Shown piece by piece: positions 11,093 through 21,648 of a stretch of 64,000 nucleotides of DNA (within the stretch, counting starts at the first letter, position 1; every line of letters starts with the position of its first letter). This DNA is from Phycomyces blakesleeanus NRRL 1555(-) (Eukaryota; Mucoromycota; Mucoromycetes; Mucorales; Phycomycetaceae). Made by a program: the position numbers and the translations under genes. The notes beneath the pieces were generated by a model. That model saw nothing but the letters and a program-made list of their open reading frames with translations. It did not search any database and was not told the origin of the DNA. The stretch lies in assembly GCF_001638985.1 (NCBI RefSeq), contig NW_017265135.1, forward strand, positions 2,719,223 through 2,783,222. Direction: 5' to 3'.

Positions 11093-11115
11093 GGGGATCA
11101 AGGAGTATACGTAAA
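11093..11115. repeat. Dispersed repeat fragment, copy 1
   Basis: GGATCA-x-GGAGTATA-x-GTAAA is shared with 17625-17646, upstream of the topoisomerase gene, at about 20 of 22 positions. A looser relative lies near 11350. Probably pieces of one old repeat family. Confidence 0.4.
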
Positions 11116-11186
11116 ATCAAAGAGAGGATAAAAGATACCTTTTATTAATATGAATTGAATTGTCTTATATAGTTTTCTAAACTAAT

Positions 11187-11792
11187 ACTGCGCATTATCC
11201 GCAGTAGTTATTATTTATATTTAATTAAAGAAATAGTCATTATACTGCGGTTAATGCTCAGGAAGATATTACTGCGCATAAAGAAGTACTGCGGTTAACT
11301 ATCTTCAGATTTTATGGATTCATCAAAATAATGTCCGACACTAATACCACTGGGAATCGTCAAGTTTAAGAGTAGTTTTTAGATAAGAATAAAGATGCTT
11401 TTTATTAATTGTTTTTCTTAACTATTTATACAAAATGATACTTGATCTTTGACTAAAAGAATACCCACGGTAATATGTCTTAAATGCTAGTTATCTCGTA
11501 ATATCTCTACTAGTATATTCACCATCTAAAACATTCAAAACATATAAAAAGGCTAATTGGCAAATGTCAAGATCCGTAATGAATATGAGCAGATAGGTTG
11601 GAATTGAGAGGCTAGTTTAGGCAACTAGACGATGAGACAGAAGTTTAAGCTTAAGAAAGATAATATTTTATTGCAAAGAATTGGCAGTTATTTTATATAA
11701 GAAGACGGATAAAGATACAGGCAGAAGATAAAAAGAGAAGAAGATTATGTAATTGAATGTACCTACTTGCAGTAGTCCTTTACTACTGCAAG
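11187..11792. repeat. Cluster of ACTGCG/GCAGTA motifs and hairpins
   Basis: Short motifs recur in both orientations: TACTGCG-(7 nt)-CGCAGTA near 11188-11208, ACTGCGGTTAA twice (about 11256 and 11293), and a perfect 11-bp stem CTTGCAGTAGT/ACTACTGCAAG at 11766-11776/11782-11792 with a CCTTT loop. There is no coding content. The pattern resembles subterminal repeats of DNA transposons, but no element ends were found. Confidence 0.45.
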
Positions 11793-12345
11793 CAGTACAT
11801 CCTATCGGAGGTACAATCAATTTGACGTCCACACAACAGATTTTTTATCCTAAAAAATCAACCATTACTGGTTGCTTGCAAATTCTGATTTTGATCACCA
11901 ATGTCAACTCTGACAATATCACCACCAGCTAGAAAATTTTGAATATAAGTAATAGAGTTATTTTTCATTGGTATAAAATTTGTAACATTTATATAGCTTT
12001 TTAAGTGAAGCCATCTTATCTAATCCTTTTATTCAAGGCACATTACTTTTACATTTTATGGAAACTGATACAGTATGTCTTGGTTAACAAAAGTGGGAAC
12101 CAGTCTGTACATATTGAGGACTTATTTTAAAAGGAATTTTTGTATAGAGATACTGATGACAGTCCAGTATTTTCCTTTATATGCTTGTATTTTATATAGT
12201 TTGCAAATAGTCGTATTTGTTTCTATCTTCTATTTAACACAAAACTGCGATTGGTAGAGGCTTTAGAAAATTAGAGAAACTTGCTTTTGATTCTGTTATA
12301 TTTAAAGTAAAACATGTTCAATATTTTGATACAGCCTCATATATT

Positions 12346-15300
12346 TTATTCAGAATCACTCTCAATCTTCTTTGGCTTTGGCTTTACAATTCTTTTACGC
12401 TTTGTGTTTGAAGATGGTGCCTTTGGTTTGTTCTTTGACAGCATTTCCTTATCTTTCTCAAGAAGCTCTTCCCATTGTTTTGTGAATTCCTTTAGATCTC
12501 TTTTCCAGAATTCATGCAAGCTTGTAGCTTTGGTAGCCTCTACTTCTTCCAATCTAGCTTGTCTGTATTTCAAGAGTTCTTGAACCTGTAATTTTACCAT
12601 GGTAAGATTTCAGTCATATACATAGATTTATTGACAGCAAATAAATATTACCTTCTTGACAGTGAATCCACGCACGTTTATGTCGAAGAGATACTCATAT
12701 CCAGTATTGTTTTCTTTACTAGCATCTGGAGTAGGAGTATCTTCTTCTTCATTCACAACCAATACGTTTTTCTTCTTTGCATATATTTTTTCCAACCCGT
12801 TCTTCTCCATATCAGCAATAACGTCTTCTTCCTTACGATCAATGTAAACCAATTTTTTATCAATAACCAGTTGAATAAATCGGGCCTTGTTGTCTGCGCG
12901 CACGTAATTGTCTTCCAAAATTGAGATCAAGTTATCCTATATAGAAGACTTTTTAATATATATTACCTTATGACTATTTTTCTTTCTGCTCCTATTAAAT
13001 TACCTTTCTCTTTTGATAATATTCTAAGCGCAAGTCGTAAAACTCGCGTATGACTTCTTCAGGGGAAGCGTACTTCTTAATCTTTTCATTTCTATCAAAG
13101 CACACAATATTGCTTGTAGATATAGATGTGGTCATCTTAAGAACCTTCAATAGATCAATAGTATGAGCCTTTTCAAGGTTAGGACCATCCAACATGATAG
13201 TAAAGTCAACAGTACAATCAGTCGAGTTGTTATTGTAATCCTAGAAAGAAAGATAATAGACAAAGTATATTATATCATTTAGTATGGTTAAGAGAAAAAG
13301 ATAATATGATAAAAATTACCATAATAGCTATATCAAACTTCTTTTCTTTAGGATCTCGCAGACTCTCTAGATGTTCTTTGAAAGAGTCGGTCCAGAATCT
13401 AACTGGTAATTCCGACACCTTGATGTTACCATCAGCTTGAATTTCAGCAATACCATTGACAGTAAATCTTCCATCCGCACCTGGGAAGATTTCTCCCTAT
13501 ACAATATATATTATAAGCAATGATATAGAAAACATATATATATATATTAATTATCATTATTATTTATCGAGTAGGTTAATGTACCTGGAATCCTCGGAAC
13601 CATGGTCTCATTACAACCAAGTCTTCGCCATCCATAAGCCTATGGAGGTTGTTGACGATATCAATTGGATTGTAGTTAGGAATACTTGTACTCCATCCTA
13701 AAAAAATTATAAGACATATATAAGGGTACAAGTTTATAAAAGTTGTAAATTATACACATATTCTTTACCAGTTCCAATGCCATCTGCTCCATTAACTAAT
13801 ACCATGGGAAGAATAGGAATATACCATCTGGGCTCAATAGAATTATTCTCTTCAGTAAGATAATCAAGAATGGGGTCATCATCAGGGTGGAATACGTAGC
13901 GGGCTATCTTCTCTAATCTTGTGTTCAAGTAACGAGGGCTTGCAGCAGATTTTCCACCCTAAAAATATCGAAGCATTTTTTTCATTAAATGCTTGGAAGT
14001 ATAACATCAAGTTATATTCTATCTGAGACCCATTAGTACTCACATCGATTCTGGTACCAAACTGACCGGCAGGAAAGAACAGATTGACATTGTTTGTTCC
14101 AGTGAAATCTTGAGCCATACCAATGACAGTGGATGCCATACTTGTTTCACCGTGATGGTAATGTGTTTTTCCGGCAATATGATTAGCAAGCTGCGCAACC
14201 TTAACTTCAGCGTTATTTGGACGCTTAGATGTACCAAAGAAGGCTTTGCGTTGTCCAGGCTTAAAGCCATCCACTAATGATGGGATAGAGCGAATATTGT
14301 CCGCCATACTAAATAGCATAAGCTCTCGGTTGACAAAGTCCGAAATTTTGATCTTTTGGACATTATGATCGATGAAAATACCAGGCTATTTTTTAAAGAT
14401 ATATATATATATATAAATAGATAAGTATTTTCATAATTTTCAAATAAATCATTTAAATCGGTAGGAGGGTTTTTTTTACCTCATAGGTTGAAAGCCATTC
14501 TTTACGATCAGTAACCTTCTTTTTAGCAAAAGCCATTTCAATTAACTTTCGGTCATCTTCATCTGCTGTTTGGAATTCTTTAACGTGGGTAGGAAGATCT
14601 CCAAAATACTCTCTCGCGTCGTTACGATCAGAAGTACCCAGACCCTATACATATGTATTTCATATTATTAAATAGAATATATATATATATACTGTAAAAT
14701 CGCTATTAAAGCATTACCTTGAAGTATTTAGGAATCCACTCTTTGTTAACGTTGTTCTCAAGGGCCCAATTCTCATATTCTGGGATAGTGAAGAACGTCT
14801 TACGTGCCTTAGTTCTTTTGTGGGTACACTATAATGCTTTGTCAGTTCTTTTTTCTTTTCTTTATAATAAATACAGCGCTTTTGTATTTACTCACTCTAA
14901 TAATAGGTGTAATGAATTCCAACAGGAATCCAGGAATATCCAACAGACTTGGGAACATTTGGTCGATAAAGTTAATCAATAGACCCTTGATATGTGAGCC
15001 ATCGTGATCCTTTTTGCATATAAAGTCAATATTTTTGAGTTTGATATAGCCAATTACGTCTTTTGTCTTTGTAGTTTACCTGATCAGTCATGATCATCAA
15101 TTTTCCATAACGAAGCTCATCACTCGAAGTGTACTTTTGACCATGTTTGAGTCCAAGGATAGATTTGACATTGGTAATTTCGGCATTGCTCATTATCGCA
15201 GTGGCTGATGCATCTCGAACATTGAGAAGTTTACCCCGGAGAGGGAATACACCATACTCATCACGACCTACTACAGACAAACCACTCATTACTAATGCTT

Positions 15301-17294
15301 TGGCAGAGTCTCCTTCAGTTAAAATCAAAGTGCATCGTTTGTTCTTTGGCTTCACACCAGCCCAATTGGCATCTTCAAGCTTGGGGATATTCAAACGTTT
15401 TGTCATTTTGCCACTGTCGGCCTTAATCATTTGTGTATCCTCCTTATATTTTACCCATTTGACAATATTATCAATAATGCCCGACTTTGAAACTATAGGT
15501 TAGATCCAATACGTATGTCACCAACAAGAAAAACATTATTAGAGAAAAACCAACACATAAATATGACTAATTTACCAGCAGAAATAAATTTTTCAGATGC
15601 TTGATAAGTCGATCCAAAGGCACTCGTTTTAAGAGTCATGTTTTCTTTGGTCTGGGAATCAAAAGTAGGGTTTTCTATAAGGCAATTAACAAATATACAC
15701 ATATGGTTCTTGATCTGGAAAGGTTTGATATTTTTGTTGCCAGTCTTCTTCTGAACGTCTGCCATAAGACCCTTAACCAGCTGATCGGCTACATGGTTTA
15801 CATGGGTTCCACCCTTGGGAGTAGAGATACTGTTGACAAAACTGACCTATCGTTTTATACATACACATATATGTTTATAAATTTTTGGTTTACATTATTG
15901 CCTTTTTTTGTTATTCCTTACTTGATTGAATTGACCATCACTAACAGCAAAACTAACTTGCCAGCGTTCAGAAGGAATATCATGTATGATAGGCTTTTTT
16001 CCTTCCGCATTTCTGATTTCCATTGAGTCGGTGTAAAGTTCAACGTACTGTTTGAATCCCTTGACGGGAATTTTTGTACCGTTGTAATATACATTGATTC
16101 CATCCACTGTACCAGCCATGTCATAAACACGCTTTTTAATCAGAGCAGTAAAATCTTCATCCATCTCAGTCATGCCAAACTTTGACAGGTCGGGTTTGAA
16201 TGAAATTCGGGTATATTCCTCCCCCCTTGTGTTTGCTGTGATCTTGGGTTCGCTCTTGACAGACATGTTGTTTTTGAACACCTGGAAGTATTTCTTCTTT
16301 TGCTCTTTGTCTGCGGTCTCAACAGTAAACTCTGTACTGAAAATGTTACAAAGCTTGGCACCATAACCGTTTCGTCCACCAGTTACTTTTTTCTCGGTGT
16401 CATCATAGTTGGAAGAGGTGAGAAGGTGGCCAAATATAAGCTCCGGTACATATACTTGTTCGTCTTTATGTATCAAGATAGGAATACCCTTGCCGTTATT
16501 TTGAATTGAAATGAAGTTCTGGGCGCGGTCAATAACGACCTTAATGGTATTCATTGTAGGATCGCGAATCTACCCACAGAAAAAAAGAAAAAAGAAAAGT
16601 TAAAAATTTGATGCTATTTATTATACTTTTCTCTCTCTCTTTCTCACCTTATTATCAGCTGCATTGACCAAAATTTCATCTACAATTTTGTATAAACCAG
16701 GTACATACTTAATCTTCTTTTTCTCAATTTTATCTTCGGCACCGAAAATCCACATTTCTTGTTCTTCTGGTTCAACTGTTCCAATATATGTATCTGGTCG
16801 CAAAAGAATATGTTCTAGTTGACTTTTCTTCTTATAGATCTCTTCTACGGCTCGATCAGGAGCATTGCTAGTAGATTGAGTTGATGGAGAACTTTCTACA
16901 ATCATGACATCCTCTTCATCTACATTTGATTCTTGAGCTTTCTTTTTGGCTCCTGCTGCGGTTTTTTTTGGCGCAGGCGTCTTTTTTGGCGCAGGCGTCT
17001 TTTTTGGTGCCGGTGTCTTTTTTGGTGCTGCAGCTTTCACTGGTGTTGAGCTTGGAGATTCAATTAATCCATCTGAAGATTCGCTTGATGCCTTTGCAGC
17101 TTTTGAAGCTGTTTTTCTAGGTTGAGCTGCAATTTTACGCTAAATACGATAACAGTAATAGTGGTGGTGAGCTTAAATTATACTTGGATATATTATCAAT
17201 ATACCTTTTTGGGCTGTGGTTGTTCAGGAACATATCCGTCTGATTCATCCCCAGAATCGGAAGGAATGTTGAAATCTTCGTCAGTGTCGCTCAT
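12346..17294 (-). CDS. TOP2: DNA topoisomerase II
   Basis: Type IIA topoisomerase that passes duplex DNA through a double-strand break, needed for decatenation at mitosis. About 15 exons encode roughly 1300 aa, from ATG 17294 to a stop at 12346. The acidic/basic N-tail includes four KKTPAP-type repeats. Next come the GHKL ATPase ('SIQNNGKGIPI' and 'GRNGYGAKLCNIF') and the transducer. The TOPRIM domain has 'LTEGDSAKAL', and 'MTDQ|DHDGSHIKG' is interrupted by an intron. The winged-helix domain carries 'SAASPRYLNTRL' with the catalytic Tyr. The tower ('LPMVLVNGADGIGTG') and coiled coil ('REFYDLRLEYYQKRK') follow. The C-terminal tail is short, basic then acidic, and the protein is about 130 residues shorter than the yeast enzyme. 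Confirmed boundaries include exon 1 17294-17205, exon 2 17139-16648 and exon 3 16569-15922. All key residues appear present. Confidence 0.97.
16965..17035 (-). repeat. In-frame minisatellite in the TOP2 N-terminal tail
   Basis: Four tandem units of about 18 bp encode Lys-Lys-Thr-Pro-Ala-Pro repeats. They lie in the unstructured N-terminal extension, where copy number is unlikely to affect catalysis. Confidence 0.75.
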
Positions 17295-17375
17295 TGTCGG
17301 TAGTAACCAAGAAGAAGAAGAAGTACCTTGAAAAAAAATATGAAATATATTTCTTTGTCAACTTCACGTCCAGCT

Positions 17376-17428
17376 CGCGTTTGACGGAACCGAAAAAATG
17401 CTATCCACGCTTCTTGCTCTAAACGCGT
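17376..17428 (-). promoter_or_regulatory. MCB-like cell-cycle motifs upstream of TOP2
   Basis: ACGCGT at 17423-17428, within AAACGCGTTA, lies about 130 bp upstream of the TOP2 ATG. A second CGCG core (AAACGCGAG on the minus strand, 17376-17379) lies about 80 bp upstream. ACGCGT is the binding core of MBF-type G1/S factors, which drive DNA-synthesis genes in fungi. The link to this gene is inference. Confidence 0.45.
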
Positions 17429-18620
17429 TATGTCATGATAACAGTCACGACAGTTAATGAATATTCGAGAAATGAAAGATATGGTGGATCTTGCGTCCTG
17501 GTATTTAAAGAAAAAACAAAACAAACTTTCTTCAAGAGGTATGTTTATATCCATAAACTATGGATTAATGATATATACTTGATTTGTTTCTGAGTTAATA
17601 AATTTCAATACAGATCAAATTCCAGGATCATGGAGTATATGTAAAGGATAAATATCAAATATCGAGTTTTGTATCATAGCATGAAAGTGTTTGATACATC
17701 AGCGATTATTCGAGTCCAGCATTTACAGAATGTATAATATTTATATATTACGTATAAGAAGTAAAGCTAAATTAGATCTGGTACTTAACTATATCTAAAA
17801 AAGACTGGAATGCGTTAAATAATGGAGTACTTTATTCATTACTTAAATTATTTATCTTAATAAATTGATGTCACCTATAGAAACTACTTTGGATTGTTAG
17901 GGACCAGATAAAAATGCCAGATGCTGTACCACAAGTCATTTTTTTTATGAGTCTAGCAAGTGGTAAAAGGTCGAAATTAAATAAATGTGGTGCTCCAGAA
18001 AAACGTCGTTCCCGAATAATTAGCGATCATTTAGTCTATTCAATTAAATTATATTAAGTATGTAGATTTGTAACATTTTCCCATCAATATCATAGCCATT
18101 TTTCAAAATCGTCCTCCGAGTTGCTATTTATTATAGTGCAAGTAAAACTCAGCAATAAACCATTGAAAACTCAATAATATATCTCCTAAAATTAACAAGC
18201 TGTATTTGATGCTTTTATTTTGTATATCTGCATTATTCTTTTTGTATATCATAAATTTATTTCTAAGAATGTTTTATCCATTAAGTTATCATATATATAT
18301 ATTCGGGGGTGTATAGCAATATGTAGTTGCATAACTACTATATAAGAGGTGTAAGTTGCTATGTCCTAAGTTAATCAATTATTCAATTTTCGACATTTAG
18401 TAAGATTTTTGCCGAAAAACGCCACTACCTCAAACATGGGGGCGAATTCTTCTAAAAAAAATTGGACGGAATTTTCTAAAATTGAGTGAAATGAGAGTAA
18501 AAACACCATATACATAGAAAGAAACTGAATAGAGCCATTGGTTTTATTTTATTTTATTTTTTAAAAATCAACTTATTTTGACTTGATTTATAAAAGTTAG
18601 TTTATTATTTTTCTCTATAG
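17429..18620. other. AT-rich intergenic region
   Basis: No supported gene. It contains the second copy of the dispersed repeat (about 17625-17646) and otherwise low-complexity AT sequence up to the virus-like ORF. Confidence 0.5.
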
Positions 18621-20705
18621 TTATTTATCTAAAGTAATTGTCCGTAACATTGTTTCTGTTTCTTTTGTACTTCCATTTGTCTCTGAATCATTTTCATCTC
18701 TTTCGCTCCATTCGTCTTTGATACCCAAGTGCTGCTCGTCCAGGTTAAAAAGTTTACTCCATAAGTTTTCGGGCTCTTTATAATGTATCCGGCGCTGGTC
18801 CTGAGCTGTAGCGTGCGTTTCACTTGATATGCTTTGGACTAAGATCTGCTGGAAGCATTCAACGTTTTCGTATCTTTGGCTCCACATGCCACCAGGATAT
18901 TTTGGGTGAAAGTTGCAAACAATGTAGGTAGAATCTCTCTCTTCGGAAAAGAATGGTAGCTGTCGAATATTTGTTCCTAATCTTAATCTAATCGTATCCA
19001 TCCACCCAAAATGTTGCTCTCGAAGATAATCAGAATATTCAATATATTCGGGGTAGTCACCTTCCTCGACAGTTAGGTCATTCTTGGCTAAACAGGTGCT
19101 TACAAATATATGTAAGTATCCAGACATTTTTTTAGAAAATCCCGCATCAGATTCCTTTAGGCATGGCGTGTCATCCAAGTGAGAAGCTAAAAAGGATTTC
19201 AGTGTCCTCCAATAAGAGCATTTGACGAAATTTGCTACTGCAGTCGAGATATCAAAACGATATGATTCCATGTTCGTGTCCAGCCGATCAAACGCAATCT
19301 TGACAGTTGTAGTAGTCATGAATCTTTCACAATAGGCACGGAAATAAATAGCCTTTGCAATATCATGCATTGTCTTTACTGAGGAATGTTTCGGTACAAA
19401 GACGCTCTTCATATTGAACCCTTGTGCACCAGCGATCTTGTAAAGGTGGTTGTCAATGTCATTGAAGCTCAGTTTCCCAGGCGCCATCCGCAGAGCATAG
19501 TTATAGACAGTTGAATATATGGACTTGTGAACAACATGCTCGACCAATTCAAAATGTGGTTTTCTTGTGCTCTCTGATTCACTCCTTTTCGGTAAATGCA
19601 TGCGCAAGACACACCTTTCATTCTCTCCCAAAAAAGACGTGCGATGAATAGGAATCTTTTCGGGACCAGAGTTTCGGGGAAGGCGAACAAGCTTGTAATA
19701 AACAATGTTCCCACGATGAGGTTCATTAAGTTCGACCTTGAACCGTTCTTCGCCCACATGGATAAGACTCTTTGCGTACAGCTCGACGTAATTGGAGTAT
19801 CTATAGGTCCGTGTAAATTGATCTGCTCGGTTGTATTCAATGGTAATGGTATCTTCCTCTCGATCGATAGTAAACTTGGCATCAAGCGCAAAAAGGTATC
19901 CAATATCTGCATATATCATTTCTGGGGAATACGGGAAAAAGCCATAGGTAAGCCCGACATTGTGCCTGATCATACACAAGCCGATCTGCTCGAGGGAAAG
20001 ATCGTACTTTGTGTGGTCGACAAGCATATTATATGCATCGTAAGAGCACAGCATTGGTTGATCGCAGTATAATGTACACTCCTTATTTTTTATCAGATTG
20101 ACCATGTTGTTATGGGCTTTGTGGGTACGTTTATTATTCACCGTTGAGTCGTCTTCTTCAAATTCACAGAGCTCTTCACGCATATGGATCATTTCTGAAC
20201 GAACATAAATGTCAGATTCATCGACACAACAATGAACATTGGACCGAGATGTCTGCTTTTTTGCGTATGTCATTGGGTTGCCACCAAGATGAATGATGTC
20301 GTGATTATGCGCACCAAACAGAGAGAGAGCATGCTCCGTAGCAAGCTGAAATAAAACGTAAGGTCTGGGGTTACTGACAAGTTCCTGGCCATTGAATTGG
20401 AGTGTATAGTCTGGGAAGAGTTCTTTTGCGATTCTCGCGGTGTTTTCATCAACAAATGTAGTGATGGTCAAAATGGGGCAAGTACGATCGAGACCGTTTG
20501 TTTCACGACGAGAGGCTCTGTTTCCTGTGACAGCCGTAGTCATGATGCGTAATGAGAGCTCTCTATAGAGACTAGAGCTGGTATCACTCAGGGCTTGCGA
20601 TATAGCTACATCGGACAGGCCTTTAACGGTATCTTTGTCCATCTTCTTATCTAAGAGAAACTCAAATGTCGGAAAGTCAAGGCGTATGTATTCGGTCTTT
20701 GTCAT
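18621..20705 (-). CDS. Endogenous RNA-virus-like ORF: alphavirus-like capping methyltransferase region
   Basis: A single uninterrupted 694-codon frame with no introns, richer in GC than its flanks. Residues ~110-320 resemble the methyltransferase/guanylyltransferase (Vmethyltransf) domain at the N-terminus of alphavirus-like replicases. The block 'IHLGGNP' (138-144) is followed by 'VHCCVDESDIYVR' (157-169), then a Cys/Gln block and 'YDLSLEQIG' (234-242), then a Tyr-rich strand 'YNRADQFTRTYRYSNY' (291-306). The canonical D-x-x-R of motif II is not exact here (D165, R169), so activity is doubtful. Residues 320-694 would correspond to the region after the domain. No helicase or polymerase motifs are present, so only the 5' part of a replicase is represented. 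Lack of introns fits capture of viral RNA as cDNA. The intact frame suggests recent capture or retention. The assignment rests on motif recognition, not on a search. Confidence 0.68.
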   Translation of the reverse strand: MTKTEYIRLDFPTFEFLLDKKMDKDTVKGLSDVAISQALSDTSSSLYRELSLRIMTTAVTGNRASRRETNGLDRTCPILTITTFVDENTARIAKELFPDYTLQFNGQELVSNPRPYVLFQLATEHALSLFGAHNHDIIHLGGNPMTYAKKQTSRSNVHCCVDESDIYVRSEMIHMREELCEFEEDDSTVNNKRTHKAHNNMVNLIKNKECTLYCDQPMLCSYDAYNMLVDHTKYDLSLEQIGLCMIRHNVGLTYGFFPYSPEMIYADIGYLFALDAKFTIDREEDTITIEYNRADQFTRTYRYSNYVELYAKSLIHVGEERFKVELNEPHRGNIVYYKLVRLPRNSGPEKIPIHRTSFLGENERCVLRMHLPKRSESESTRKPHFELVEHVVHKSIYSTVYNYALRMAPGKLSFNDIDNHLYKIAGAQGFNMKSVFVPKHSSVKTMHDIAKAIYFRAYCERFMTTTTVKIAFDRLDTNMESYRFDISTAVANFVKCSYWRTLKSFLASHLDDTPCLKESDAGFSKKMSGYLHIFVSTCLAKNDLTVEEGDYPEYIEYSDYLREQHFGWMDTIRLRLGTNIRQLPFFSEERDSTYIVCNFHPKYPGGMWSQRYENVECFQQILVQSISSETHATAQDQRRIHYKEPENLWSKLFNLDEQHLGIKDEWSERDENDSETNGSTKETETMLRTITLDK

Positions 20706-21313
20706 GATTTGGTTTCAAGAGTGTAGGTAAAGAAAAGATAATGAAGTGTTGGTTGTGATTTTTTTCCATTTTTGTGAATCGAAAGAGTCCATAAGGAGCT
20801 GAGTGTACTGTCCATACAACTGTTGTCTGCAGTCCGAAAAGACCAGAAGAGGAAAGTGAAATTGAGGAGGTTTTAAAGGACCACCTCCTAAATACATTAA
20901 CAATACAACAGCTAATTTTTTTTTCCTTTTCGTTACTTATTTCTCTATATTTATATAAATATCTGACAAGATTAATGATTCGATTTTTACAGCATAGCTA
21001 TAGCTATAGATATATATATATATACATACATGTAGATATACATATTTCTTTTTATTTTTGCAAAAAAAAATCTACAACACATGTACGTACATACAGAGAA
21101 AAACATGGTAATTTTAAAGTGTATCCTTATATAAAAACTAAATAAAAACAATATAGTCTAATAGCATGCCCAGTAATATCTAAAAACATTTTTTAAAAAG
21201 ATTCTATCTACGATTTAATATTCAATTGTTAAAGTATAGTTTTATAAAGAAGGGTAAAAATATATCATAGAAATTCAATTTTTTTTTTAAAAAAAATAAC
21301 TTAAAAGCAGTAG

Positions 21314-21648
21314 ATAGCCAAAAGCTTTCAAGATCTTGAAATGGTCTCTAAGAAAATTTACAGCGGCTTGTATAAGCTTTCCAATATGTAAATTTAGAAA
21401 TAAAATTTAGATTTTTTTTAGACAATTATTTAACGGATATCTAAATCCAGCGTTTCACTAAACCATTCAAGCAATAATAAAAAGAAATGTGGCCCCAGGT
21501 TTAAATAAACCGCTGTGGATGATCTAAATGTAAAGATCTTGCCATTGACCTACATTTGCAAGACATTTAAATTTCAAGATTCTATTTTAAAGATACTACT
21601 GAATTTGATTTAGCATTTATTTTAAAGATCTTGAAAACCTTTGGCCAA
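21314..21648. repeat. Possible MITE with ~28-bp imperfect inverted repeats
   Basis: The left end 'AGCCAAAAGCTTTCAAGATC' region (21314-21341) matches the reverse complement of 21621-21648 at about 24 of 28 bases. It is 335 bp long and non-coding. A clear target duplication was not found, so this is weaker than the other two MITE calls. Confidence 0.45.

Noticed and set aside
17295..17554. Minus-strand open frame just upstream of TOP2
   Set aside because: It covers the region with the MCB-like motifs and the likely 5' UTR and has no recognisable content.
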